A stretch of DNA of 64,000 nt from Salinimicrobium flavum (lineage in GTDB: Bacteria > Bacteroidota > Bacteroidia > Flavobacteriales > Flavobacteriaceae), in NCBI RefSeq assembly GCF_042684505.1, contig NZ_JBHULT010000010.1:62001-126000 (forward strand), read 5' to 3'. Of this stretch, positions 18,790-27,986 are shown one piece after another (the first letter of the stretch is position 1; each line of letters starts with the position of its first letter). The notes beneath the pieces were generated by a model, which searched no databases, was not told the origin of the DNA, and saw only the letters and a list, made by a program, of their open reading frames with translations. The position numbers and the translations under genes were made by a program.

Positions 18790-21096
18790 ATGAATCAGGA
18801 TTATATAAAACCAGATAACTGGTCGATCCTCGAAGAAGGATTTGATGTGGAGCGAGTAGAATCGTCTGAAAGCCTGTTTAGCCTGGGTAACGGTGCTATG
18901 GGGCAGAGGGCAAATTTTGAGGAACAGTATTCCGGGGCCACTTTCCAGGGAAGTTATATCGCAGGAGTTTACTATCCTGATAAGACCAAAGTGGGCTGGT
19001 GGAAGAACGGTTATCCCGAATATTTTGCCAAAGTACTTAATGCTCCCAACTGGATTGGGATCAATATACTTATCAATGGAGAGATGCTGGATCTTTACCG
19101 CTGTAAGGAAGTCAGAAATTTCCGCAGGGAGCTTAATATGAAGGAAGGCTGGTATGAACGCAGTTTCACGGCAGTCCTTCAAAATGATCTGGAAGTGGAA
19201 GTGAAGATCACCCGTTTTCTTTCTATTCACAGAAATGAATTGGGAGCCATCAATTTTGAGGTGGAAGTTCTCAATTCTGATGCTACGGTTGTATTTGAAC
19301 CCTATATTGACAGCGGGATCACCAATGAAGATGCCAACTGGGAGGAGAAATTCTGGCAAACACTGGATGTTAAGACCGAAGAGCATAGGGCCTATATTAC
19401 TTCCAAAACCCTGAAAACCGAATTTCATGCCACTGCTTTTATGCAGTCTCAGCTGCTGAAAAACGGAAAGGTACTTTCCGAAGAAGCTACAGAAGTGATC
19501 TTTGAGGAAAAGATATCCTTCAGGTACACTGTTGAGGCCAAAAAAGGTGAAAAGGTAAGTCTTCAGAAGTTTGGTGGTTATGTGACCAATATGAACCACA
19601 AAAAGGAAGATCTCGTTCCCGCCGCTAAAGCTGTTTTGGAAAGTGCTCTAAAGGCAGGTTTTGTAACTCTCAAAAAGGAGCAAAAAGAGGCCTGGGAAAA
19701 GATCTGGGAAATGGCAGATATTACCATAGAAGGAGATGTAAAGGCCCAGCAGGGAATAAGGTTCAATATTTTTCAGCTTAACCAAACCTATTTAGGGGAA
19801 GATGCGAGATTGAATATTGGCCCTAAAGGTTTTACAGGGGAAAAATACGGCGGCAGTACCTATTGGGATACCGAAGCCTATTGTATTCCGTTTTATATGG
19901 CGACAAAAGACCATCATGTTGCGCGAAACCTTTTGACCTACCGGTATAACCATCTTGGCAAAGCCATAGAAAACGCCGAAAAATTAGGATTTTCGAATGG
20001 GGCCGCGCTATATCCCATGGTGACCATGAACGGGGAGGAAAGCCATAACGAGTGGGAGATCACTTTTGAGGAGATCCACCGGAACGGGGCCATGGTCATT
20101 GCTATTAAAAGGTATGTTGAATACACCGGAGATTACAGTTATGTTCCCGAAAAAGGTCTGGAAGTGATGATCGCTATTGCCAGGTTCTGGCAGCAGCGGG
20201 CAAACTACAGTAGCCAGAAGGATAAATATGTGATCCTGGGGGTTACCGGTCCTAATGAATATGAGAACAATGTGAACAACAACTGGTATACCAACTATTT
20301 GGCAAAATGGTGCCTGGAGTACGCCATTTCAAATATTGAAAAAGTAAAAATTGATTATCCCGGGGACTATGACAGGGTCATGGATAAAACCGGCTTAAAG
20401 GTTGATGAGATCGCGAAGTGGCAGGAAGTTGCAGATAAAATGTATTTTCCTTATTCCGAGGAATATAAGGTGTTCCTGCAGCAGGATAATTTCCTGGACA
20501 AGGAGATCATTCCGGTTTCCGAATTGCCTAAAGCTCAGAGACCAATTAATCAAAAATGGAGTTGGGACCGCATTTTACGCTCCTGTTATATCAAACAGGC
20601 AGACGTTCTACAGGGATTCTACTTCTTTGAAGATCATTTTCCAAAAGAGGAACTGGAGAAACATTACGATTTTTATGAACCGTTAACGGTTCATGAGTCT
20701 TCCCTGTCGCCATGTGTCCACAGTATACAGGCAGCTGCATTGGGAAGAATGGACCAGGCATACCAGTTCTACCTGCGCACTTCAAGACTTGATCTTGACG
20801 ATTACAACCATGAAGTAAAGGAAGGTTGCCATATTACCAGTATGGCCGGTACCTGGATGAGCGTTGTTGAAGGTTTCGGCGGAATGAGGGTCGTTGAAGG
20901 AAAACTTTCGTTCAATCCAAAGATTCCTAATGGCTGGAACAGCTTTTCCTTTAAAGTGAACTTTAGAAACCAGATATTAAAGGTAAGTGTAGCTCCCGGA
21001 AAAACAGGTTTTGTCCTGGAAGGGAATGATTTTCTTGAGATCCTGGTGAATGAGAAATCCATTGTGGTCGAGCCGAATAATCTCGTAAGTGTATAG
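18790..21096 (+). CDS. GH65 maltose phosphorylase (family 65 glycosyl hydrolase)
   Basis: This 768-residue cytoplasmic enzyme (no signal peptide) of GH65 has the N-terminal beta-sandwich, central (alpha/alpha)6 barrel and C-terminal jelly-roll domains of the family. The proposed general acid is E490 in GVTGPNEYENNVNNNWYTN. The phosphate-binding region near HESSLSPCVHSIQAAALG is also visible. With beta-PGM adjacent, the reaction is most likely maltose + Pi to glucose + beta-glucose-1-P; trehalose or kojibiose phosphorylase activity is possible for GH65, but the alpha-glucan locus favours maltose. A terminator at 21105-21136 follows, although the next gene, GH13, is on the same strand and in the same pathway. 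Confidence 0.92.
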   Translation: MNQDYIKPDNWSILEEGFDVERVESSESLFSLGNGAMGQRANFEEQYSGATFQGSYIAGVYYPDKTKVGWWKNGYPEYFAKVLNAPNWIGINILINGEMLDLYRCKEVRNFRRELNMKEGWYERSFTAVLQNDLEVEVKITRFLSIHRNELGAINFEVEVLNSDATVVFEPYIDSGITNEDANWEEKFWQTLDVKTEEHRAYITSKTLKTEFHATAFMQSQLLKNGKVLSEEATEVIFEEKISFRYTVEAKKGEKVSLQKFGGYVTNMNHKKEDLVPAAKAVLESALKAGFVTLKKEQKEAWEKIWEMADITIEGDVKAQQGIRFNIFQLNQTYLGEDARLNIGPKGFTGEKYGGSTYWDTEAYCIPFYMATKDHHVARNLLTYRYNHLGKAIENAEKLGFSNGAALYPMVTMNGEESHNEWEITFEEIHRNGAMVIAIKRYVEYTGDYSYVPEKGLEVMIAIARFWQQRANYSSQKDKYVILGVTGPNEYENNVNNNWYTNYLAKWCLEYAISNIEKVKIDYPGDYDRVMDKTGLKVDEIAKWQEVADKMYFPYSEEYKVFLQQDNFLDKEIIPVSELPKAQRPINQKWSWDRILRSCYIKQADVLQGFYFFEDHFPKEELEKHYDFYEPLTVHESSLSPCVHSIQAAALGRMDQAYQFYLRTSRLDLDDYNHEVKEGCHITSMAGTWMSVVEGFGGMRVVEGKLSFNPKIPNGWNSFSFKVNFRNQILKVSVAPGKTGFVLEGNDFLEILVNEKSIVVEPNNLVSV

Positions 21097-21104
21097 AAAC
21101 AGTG

Positions 21105-21136
21105 AAAAGCTTCCAGGGTGACCGGGAAGCTTTTTT
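21105..21136 (+). terminator. Terminator after maltose phosphorylase gene
   Basis: AAAAGCTTCC (21105-21114) pairs with GGAAGCTTTT (21125-21134), followed by further T residues. It may split the transporter-pgmB-GH65 unit from the periplasmic glycosidase genes. Confidence 0.8.
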
Positions 21137-21155
21137 ATTATAATCCATACCTGTT

Positions 21156-23018
21156 ATGAAAAAAACATTGTTACTCTTATTATTGTTTTGTACTGTATCC
21201 TCCTATTCCCAGATAGAGCGGGTAGAGCCACCTAACTGGTGGACCGGATTTGAAGATCCCCGGGTGCAGCTACTGGTTTACGGTGAGAACATTGGCAACT
21301 CTACTCCCACAATAAAATATGAGGGAATTCGGCTGGTGAAGGTTCATAAGGCTGATAGTCCCAATTATTTGTTCCTGGATCTTTTAATTTCAGAAGTAGC
21401 AGGGCCTGGAACCTTTGAGATTGTTTTTGAATATGACCACGGAAAGGCCGAAACATTTAAGTACGAACTTAAGCCCAGGGAAAAATCGGGAGAGGAATTC
21501 GAAGGATTCGACAATACTGATGTGATCTACCTGATAACCCCCGACCGTTTTGCGAACGGAGATCCTTCAAATGATATCGATAACTCCCTTAATGAGACCA
21601 CCATTGACCGGCAGGATGATTACGCAAGGCATGGAGGCGATATCCGGGGGATCATTAAACATCTTGATTACATAGAAGATATGGGTTTCACGGCGATCTG
21701 GTCTTCCCCATTATTGATCAATGATATGAAATCTGGCTCCTATCATGGCTATGCGATGACCGACTTTTATAAAGTAGATCCCCGCTTCGGAACACTTCAA
21801 GAATACAGGGAACTGGCAGATAAAGCGGAGGAGAAAGGTATTAAGATCATAATGGACCAGGTAGCAAATCATTCCGGCATAGAGCATTGGTGGATGGATG
21901 ACCTGCCATTTAGTGACTGGATCAATTTCCAGGAGCGGTTTGAAAAAGGGAAAGAATTGATCTTTTCGAACCACCGTAGAACTGCCAATCAGGATCTTTA
22001 TGCTTCCGAAGCTGACAAAAAGGGACTGGCCGATGGATGGTTCGTAGATTCCATGCCCGATCTTAACCAGAGAAATCCATTTATGGCGAGGTACCTCATC
22101 CAAAATAGTATTTGGTGGATAGAAACACTGGAGTTAGGTGGGATACGCCAGGACACCTACCCTTATCCCAATAAAGAATTTATGAGTGATTGGGCCGGGT
22201 CTATCATGACCGAATATCCAAACTTCAACATCGTAGGCGAGGAGTGGAGCTATAACCCTTTGTTGATACGATACTGGCAGGAAGGCGTCGAGAACAGGGA
22301 TGGATACGATTCTAACCTGAGGTCTACCATGGATTTTGCAATGCAGGGAAAAATTGTGGAAGCCCTTAAGGAAGAAGAAAAATGGGATACCGGCCTGGTG
22401 AAGATCTATGAAGGCCTCGCCAATGATTTTGCGTATGCGACGCCTGAAGATCTTATGATATTCCCCGACAACCACGATATGAGCAGGATCTTCACCCAAC
22501 TGGGAGAGGATGTGACCAAAACCAAAATGGCTCTAGCCTATTTATTAATGCTTCCGCGAACCCCACAGATCTATTACGGAACAGAGATCCTCATGAACGA
22601 CACTGCCAGGCCAGGCGATCACGGCCTCATTAGAACCGATTTTCCAGGGGGTTGGAAAAATGATAAGATCAATGCTTTTACCGGAAATGGTCTTTCAAAA
22701 GAGCAGAAAAACATGCAGGATTATTTGAAGAAGATCCTTAATTACCGGAAAACCAGCGAAGCTGTTCACAATGGTCAAACCGTTCATTTTGCTCCTGAAG
22801 AGGGAATTTATCTACTTGCCAGGACATTTGGAAATGAAAAAGTGGTGGTCATCCTGAACAAGAATGAAGAACCTATGAAGCTGGACCTTGAAAGATTCAG
22901 GGAATTGGAAATTACGGGAGCTAATTTACAAGAAGTGACCACCGGGGAAAAGGTCATGTGGAACGAAGAATTGGAACTGCCTCAAGAGGGAGCATATATA
23001 TTCACTACTAAATTCTAA
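21156..23018 (+). CDS. Secreted GH13 neopullulanase/cyclomaltodextrinase (SusA-like)
   Basis: This 620-residue periplasmic GH13 enzyme has a signal peptide (1-19, ending SSYSQ) and an N-terminal cyclomaltodextrinase-type beta domain (about 20-120), which leads into the barrel at DVIYLITPDRFANGDPSND. Catalytic assignments: nucleophile D333 (GIRQDTY), acid/base E362 (VGEEW) and D441 (PDNHD). The C-terminal beta domain follows from about residue 530. It resembles SusA and cyclomaltodextrinases and would hydrolyse imported maltooligosaccharides, cyclodextrins or pullulan pieces in the periplasm. The GH31 gene starts 4 nt after its stop. Confidence 0.92.
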   Translation: MKKTLLLLLLFCTVSSYSQIERVEPPNWWTGFEDPRVQLLVYGENIGNSTPTIKYEGIRLVKVHKADSPNYLFLDLLISEVAGPGTFEIVFEYDHGKAETFKYELKPREKSGEEFEGFDNTDVIYLITPDRFANGDPSNDIDNSLNETTIDRQDDYARHGGDIRGIIKHLDYIEDMGFTAIWSSPLLINDMKSGSYHGYAMTDFYKVDPRFGTLQEYRELADKAEEKGIKIIMDQVANHSGIEHWWMDDLPFSDWINFQERFEKGKELIFSNHRRTANQDLYASEADKKGLADGWFVDSMPDLNQRNPFMARYLIQNSIWWIETLELGGIRQDTYPYPNKEFMSDWAGSIMTEYPNFNIVGEEWSYNPLLIRYWQEGVENRDGYDSNLRSTMDFAMQGKIVEALKEEEKWDTGLVKIYEGLANDFAYATPEDLMIFPDNHDMSRIFTQLGEDVTKTKMALAYLLMLPRTPQIYYGTEILMNDTARPGDHGLIRTDFPGGWKNDKINAFTGNGLSKEQKNMQDYLKKILNYRKTSEAVHNGQTVHFAPEEGIYLLARTFGNEKVVVILNKNEEPMKLDLERFRELEITGANLQEVTTGEKVMWNEELELPQEGAYIFTTKF

Positions 23019-23022
23019 AGTC

Positions 23023-25410
23023 TTGAAAAAGGGAATTTCCGGGTATTTCTTAGTAGTTTTCCTTTGTCTGTCCTTTTCGGTTTTCCCGCAGAATCCCGAC
23101 AGGCTCTTTGTCGCTTCGGAAAGTAAGCCGGGCTCGGTTGAGATAAGGGTGAACGACGGGAAATATGTTTTAAAGTATTATACCCCAGAGATCATAGAAA
23201 CTTCCTTTATTCCGGAAGGGGAAGAATATGATGAAACTTCTCATGCTGTAGTCCTTGATCCTCAGGAGGTGCCGTTCGAATATCAAGAGAATCCCGAAGC
23301 AATAACCCTGGACTCTGATGGCATAGATGTGGTGGTTTCAAAGACCCCTTTTCAGGTCACCTATTATTATAAGGGAGAAAAGATCATTTCTGAGAACAGA
23401 GGCTATTCCGAAGAAAATGACCTTCAAAAAATTGATTTCAACCTTAACGAAACCGAAGTCCTTTATGGCGGCGGTGCCCGCGCCCTGGGCATGAACCGCA
23501 GGGGGAACAGGCTTCAACTATATAACCGGGCCCATTACGGCTATGGTTCCAAAAGTGAACTCCTTAATTACACCTTGCCGGTAGTGCTTTCTTCAGAGAA
23601 ATATGCTTTGCATTTTGACAATGCCCCAATAGGTTTTCTGGATCTTGACAGCAATTTCGAGAATACGCTTACCTATGAAACCATCAGCGGGAGGAAGACA
23701 TACCAGCTCGTGGTGGGGAAGACCTGGGAAAATCTGGTGTTCAATTATACCCTTTTGACCGGCAGGCAACCCATGCCTCCAAGATGGGCGCTGGGAAATT
23801 TCTCCAGCCGGTTTGGTTATCATTCACAGGAAGAGGTTTTGAACACTGTTCAAAAATTTCAGGAGGAAGAAATTCCGGTAGACGCGGTGATCCTGGATCT
23901 TTTCTGGTTTGGAAAGGAGATCATGGGGACTATGGGCAACCTTGCTTTTGACAGGGATTCTTTTCCGGAGCCTGATAAAATGATTTACGATCTTAGAAAA
24001 AAAGGGGTGAAGACCGTTTTGGTCACAGAACCCTTTATCCTAACCACTTCAAACCGATGGGAGGAGGCGGTTGCTGAAGATATTCTTGCAAAAGACAGCC
24101 TTCAGAAACCTTTTACCTACGATTTTTACTTCGGAAATACCGGCTTGATCGATATTTTTGATCCTAAGGCAAGGGAATGGTTCTGGAATATCTATGAGGA
24201 GCTTTCAGAAATGGGTGTAGCAGGATGGTGGGGAGACCTCGGAGAACCCGAAGTGCATCCCGAAGAACTTCTGCATTTCACAGGAACTGCAAATGAAGTT
24301 CATAATATCTACGGTCATTATTGGGCCAAAACCATCTTTGAGGGTTACAAAGAAAAATTTCCGGAACAGCGTCCTTTTATTCTAATGCGTGCCGGGGCGG
24401 CCGGTTCCCAACGTTATGGACTTATTCCCTGGTCAGGGGATGTGAGCAGAAGCTGGGGCGGATTAAAGGCTCAGCCGGAGATCTCTTTACAAATGGGTTT
24501 ACAGGGGCTGGCTTACATGCATTCAGACCTGGGAGGTTTCGCTGGTGATAATTTGAATGATGATCTGTATGTTCGCTGGCTTCAATACGGGGTTTTCCAA
24601 CCCATCTATCGTCCACATGCCCAGGAAGCTGTACCTTCTGAACCGGTTTTTAGAGCGGCTCACGTAAAAGAACTGGCGAAAAAAGCCATCGAATTGCGAT
24701 ACAGGCTTTTGCCGTACAATTATACAATGGCATTCAGGAATTCTGTAGAAGGACAGCCTTTAATGAGGCCATTGTTCTTTGAAGAGCCCGAAAATTTTAA
24801 ATTGTATTCTGTTTCCAACGAATATCTCTGGGGTGATTCCTTCCTGGTCTCCCCTGTTGTAAAACCGAATACTTCTGAAAAAGAGATCTATTTTCCGGGC
24901 AGCTCAAATTGGTTTGATTTCTATGACGGGAAGAAATACACGGGAGGGAGCACAGCTGTAGTTCAGTTAAAAGATGGATCGATCCCCACTTTTGTAAGGG
25001 GAGGGGCTTTCGTGCCTATGTCAAAACCCCTTCAGACTACTGAAGAATTTTCTGCGGAAAATGTAGAGATCCATTATTTTTATGATGAGGAAGCAGGGGA
25101 AACAAAAGGACTTTTGTATCATGATGACGGTAAAACCCCCGAAGCCTATGAAAAAGGTGATTACGAGCTGCTAAATTTCCGCGGAAAAAATGAAAACGGG
25201 GCACTGACCATAATAATTACCAAAGAATTAGGCTCAATGAGAAAAGTTTCAGATTTCTCTGCGATAGATCTTTTCATACATAATCCCGGTTCCAAACCTG
25301 CAAGTATAGAAATAAACGGGAGGGTCATGAAGACAGGCTCAACTCAAACCGAATTGATAATTAAGGTGCCGTTGCATCAAAAAACAACTACTATATCAAT
25401 TAATAATTAA
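23023..25410 (+). CDS. Secreted GH31 alpha-glucosidase
   Basis: This 795-residue family-31 enzyme starts with TTG (23023), which is supported by the signal peptide it opens (MKKGISGYF..SFSVFPQ) and by the lack of an in-frame ATG before it. The N-terminal beta-sandwich (about 25-240) precedes the barrel. Nucleophile D405 is in WWGDLGEPE and the likely acid/base D473 in PWSGDVSRSWGG. The C-terminal beta domains hold the DUF5110-like part. It should release glucose from the non-reducing ends of maltooligosaccharides in the periplasm. It lies between two GH13 genes in one transcription unit. Confidence 0.93.
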   Translation: MKKGISGYFLVVFLCLSFSVFPQNPDRLFVASESKPGSVEIRVNDGKYVLKYYTPEIIETSFIPEGEEYDETSHAVVLDPQEVPFEYQENPEAITLDSDGIDVVVSKTPFQVTYYYKGEKIISENRGYSEENDLQKIDFNLNETEVLYGGGARALGMNRRGNRLQLYNRAHYGYGSKSELLNYTLPVVLSSEKYALHFDNAPIGFLDLDSNFENTLTYETISGRKTYQLVVGKTWENLVFNYTLLTGRQPMPPRWALGNFSSRFGYHSQEEVLNTVQKFQEEEIPVDAVILDLFWFGKEIMGTMGNLAFDRDSFPEPDKMIYDLRKKGVKTVLVTEPFILTTSNRWEEAVAEDILAKDSLQKPFTYDFYFGNTGLIDIFDPKAREWFWNIYEELSEMGVAGWWGDLGEPEVHPEELLHFTGTANEVHNIYGHYWAKTIFEGYKEKFPEQRPFILMRAGAAGSQRYGLIPWSGDVSRSWGGLKAQPEISLQMGLQGLAYMHSDLGGFAGDNLNDDLYVRWLQYGVFQPIYRPHAQEAVPSEPVFRAAHVKELAKKAIELRYRLLPYNYTMAFRNSVEGQPLMRPLFFEEPENFKLYSVSNEYLWGDSFLVSPVVKPNTSEKEIYFPGSSNWFDFYDGKKYTGGSTAVVQLKDGSIPTFVRGGAFVPMSKPLQTTEEFSAENVEIHYFYDEEAGETKGLLYHDDGKTPEAYEKGDYELLNFRGKNENGALTIIITKELGSMRKVSDFSAIDLFIHNPGSKPASIEINGRVMKTGSTQTELIIKVPLHQKTTTISINN

Positions 25411-25420
25411 TACAAAACTC

Positions 25421-26857
25421 ATGAAGAAAATATCGATTTTATTACTGGGAATTATAAGCCTTGCTTCCTGTAAGAATGAACCTAAACCCGATTTGCAGGA
25501 GCAAACTGCAGTTGAAGAAAACCTGGAGGTTTCCAATGAAGCGCTGGAATCGGCTGTTATCTACGAAGCCAACATCAGGCAGTACTCACCAGAAGGTACT
25601 TTTGATGCTTTTACGGAAGATATTCCAAAGCTAAAGGAGTTGGGGGTTAAAGTGATTTGGCTGATGCCTGTTTACCCAATTTCAGAGACCAAAAGAAAAG
25701 CAACAGGAGATCTTAGCGTGGAAGATATTGAAGATCCCGAAGAGAGAAAGAAATATCTTGGAAGTTATTACGCGATCTCAGATTATACCGGAATCAATCC
25801 AAACTTCGGCACCCGGGAAGATTTTGATGAACTTATAAAAACCGCCCACGAGAATGGGATGTATGTGCTCCTTGACTGGGTGGCGAACCATACAGGATGG
25901 GATCATAAATGGCTAACAGAAAAACCGGAATTCTACACCCAGAACGAACATGGAGAACCGGTAGATCCTTTGAATCCCGATACCGGGGAATCCTGGGGCT
26001 GGACAGATGTAGCTGATCTTAATTATGATAATAAGGAGCTTTGGGATGAGATGACCAATGCAATGAAATACTGGATCGAGGAGCATGATGTAGATGGGTT
26101 CAGGGCAGATGTAGCAGGAGAGGTGCCAACAGAATTTTGGGAACAGGCCCTCCCAAAACTTGAAGAAAACAAAGAGATCTTTATGTTGGCAGAATCTGAA
26201 AAGAAAGATCTTTTCCATGAAGCTTTTGATATGGGTTACAACTGGGAGGGACACCACCTTAAAAATGAACTTGCTAAAGGGAATATCACGGTTGAAGAGT
26301 GGGACGCCTATATGCAAAAGATCGATACCACCTATCAACAGGATGATTACCTGATGAATTTTGTGACTAACCATGATGAAAATTCATGGAACGGAACGAT
26401 TCGGGAAAGAATGGGCGAGGCAGCAGAAGCTATGACGGCACTCACCTATACCCTTCCCGGGATGCCATTGATCTACAGCGGACAGGAATATGATATGGAT
26501 AAAAGATTATTGTTCTTTGAAAAAGACACCATTCCAAAAGAAAAAGGAAAAATGTGGCCTGTCCTTAAGAAACTGGGTAAGTTAAAAAATACCAATAAAG
26601 CCCTTCACGGTGGTAAGGAAGCCGGGGATTACCTACGGCTAAAAACCTCTGCCGATAAGCAGGTACTGGCTTTTGAGCGTTCAAAAAATAGCAGTAAAGT
26701 AGTTTACATCGCAAATATGAGTAAGGAACCGGTGGAGTTCACTTTGGAACTTGATACAGCTCTGAAAAATTATCTTGGCAAAGAAGGTTTTGAAGTGCAG
26801 GAGAATAACACATATAGCTTTCAACCGTGGGAATATGTAATTTTAATAAATAACTAA
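25421..26857 (+). CDS. Lipoprotein GH13 alpha-amylase-family enzyme
   Basis: This is a 478-residue GH13 enzyme with a lipoprotein signal (LISLASC-type, Cys17) and an acidic linker. Catalytic assignments: D230 (GFRADVAGE), E258 (LAESEKKD) and D319 (TNHDENSW). The barrel begins at SAVIYEANIRQYSPEGTF, and no separate N-terminal beta domain is seen, unlike the enzyme at 21156. It is probably periplasmic or outer-membrane anchored and works on maltodextrins; its exact product (maltose versus glucose) cannot be read. It closes the plus-strand glycosidase run and is followed by a strong terminator at 26878-26910. Confidence 0.92.
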   Translation: MKKISILLLGIISLASCKNEPKPDLQEQTAVEENLEVSNEALESAVIYEANIRQYSPEGTFDAFTEDIPKLKELGVKVIWLMPVYPISETKRKATGDLSVEDIEDPEERKKYLGSYYAISDYTGINPNFGTREDFDELIKTAHENGMYVLLDWVANHTGWDHKWLTEKPEFYTQNEHGEPVDPLNPDTGESWGWTDVADLNYDNKELWDEMTNAMKYWIEEHDVDGFRADVAGEVPTEFWEQALPKLEENKEIFMLAESEKKDLFHEAFDMGYNWEGHHLKNELAKGNITVEEWDAYMQKIDTTYQQDDYLMNFVTNHDENSWNGTIRERMGEAAEAMTALTYTLPGMPLIYSGQEYDMDKRLLFFEKDTIPKEKGKMWPVLKKLGKLKNTNKALHGGKEAGDYLRLKTSADKQVLAFERSKNSSKVVYIANMSKEPVEFTLELDTALKNYLGKEGFEVQENNTYSFQPWEYVILINN

Positions 26858-26877
26858 AATTTCTCAAAAATAATTGC

Positions 26878-26910
26878 AAAAATGCTCCTAAAAAGGAGCA
26901 TTTTTATTTT
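26878..26910 (+). terminator. Terminator ending the alpha-glucan operon
   Basis: AAAAATGCTCC (26878-26888) pairs with GGAGCATTTTT (26895-26905) around a 6-nt loop and is followed by a T-rich run. It separates the glycosidase genes from pfkA. Confidence 0.88.
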
Positions 26911-26917
26911 TTATTAA

Positions 26918-26931
26918 CCGAAAACGTTTGA
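26918..26931. promoter_or_regulatory. LacI-type operator-like site before pfkA
   Basis: CCGAAAACGTTTGA contains the perfect palindrome AAACGTTT (26922-26929) and shares CGAAAACG(A/T)TT with the operator at 15362-15377. It lies about 50 nt upstream of the pfkA start, after the terminator of the preceding operon. Binding by the local LacI-type regulator is an inference. Confidence 0.5.
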
Positions 26932-26981
26932 GTTTAATTGCAAATTAGGTTATATTCTTTAATTAAAATAGCTTTACATTA

Positions 26982-27968
26982 ATGTTAGAAAAGATCAAAA
27001 AAATAGGGGTATTAACTTCGGGAGGAGATGCCCCGGGAATGAATGCAGCGATTAGGGCTGTAGCCAGGAGTTGTGCCTATTTCAACCTGGATTGTATAGG
27101 AATTTACAGAGGTTATCAAGGCCTAATCGAAAATGATTTCGAATTACTTTCGGCCAGGTCGGTTAGAAATGTCATCAATAGGGGAGGTACCTTCCTGAAA
27201 TCTGCCCGCTCTGCAGAATTCCGCACTAAAGAAGGAAGGGAGAAAGCCCATAAGAATCTCGTTAACGCAGGTATAGATGCATTGGTAGTAATTGGCGGTG
27301 ATGGTACATTTACCGGTGCCATGCTGCTCCGGGATGAACATAACTTTCCTGTTGTGGGGATCCCGGCGACCATTGACAACGATATTAACGGTACAGATTA
27401 TACCATTGGGTATGACACCGCTCTTAATACGGTGGTCGATGCCATTGATAAGATAAGGGATACGGCCAGTTCCCATAACCGTCTTTTCCTGGTGGAAGTC
27501 ATGGGCCGTGATGCCGGTGATATTGCTCTTAACAGTGGAGTAGGTGCCGGTGCAGAAGAGATCCTTATTCCGGAAGAAGACAAAGGGGTCGAGCAAATGC
27601 TATATTCCCTTGAAAAAAGTCGGAAATCGGGAAAAACCTCAAGTATAATAGTGGTAGCAGAAGGTGAGAAAAGTGGTAAGAACATTTTTGAACTTGCTGA
27701 ATTCATAGGTGAGAACCTTGAAGGCTATGATATACGGGTATCTGTGTTGGGGCACATTCAACGAGGAGGCGCCCCAAGCTGTTATGACAGGGTACTTGCC
27801 AGCCGTCTTGGGGTTGGTGCAATAGAGGCATTGTTACGTGGTGAAAGTAACGTAATGATAGGTATAACGAATAAAATAGTGACTTCAGTAGAATTTGAAG
27901 TGGCTATAAAAGGTCAAAAACCCCTTGATAAAGAATTGAGAAGGGTTTTAAATATTACCACAGTATAA
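26982..27968 (+). CDS. pfkA: 6-phosphofructokinase (ATP type)
   Basis: This 328-residue enzyme phosphorylates fructose-6-phosphate to fructose-1,6-bisphosphate in glycolysis. Motifs: GVLTSGGDAPGMNAAIR at the N terminus, GGDGTFTGA (glycine rather than aspartate at the fourth position, typical of ATP-dependent enzymes), PATIDNDINGTD around the catalytic aspartates, and VLGHIQRGG. gapA follows after 18 nt, so the pair forms an operon. An operator-like site lies in its upstream region (26918-26931), placing lower glycolysis next to, and perhaps under the control of, the alpha-glucan locus. Confidence 0.96.
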   Translation: MLEKIKKIGVLTSGGDAPGMNAAIRAVARSCAYFNLDCIGIYRGYQGLIENDFELLSARSVRNVINRGGTFLKSARSAEFRTKEGREKAHKNLVNAGIDALVVIGGDGTFTGAMLLRDEHNFPVVGIPATIDNDINGTDYTIGYDTALNTVVDAIDKIRDTASSHNRLFLVEVMGRDAGDIALNSGVGAGAEEILIPEEDKGVEQMLYSLEKSRKSGKTSSIIVVAEGEKSGKNIFELAEFIGENLEGYDIRVSVLGHIQRGGAPSCYDRVLASRLGVGAIEALLRGESNVMIGITNKIVTSVEFEVAIKGQKPLDKELRRVLNITTV

Positions 27969-27986
27969 TTTGAAAAACAATAGATT

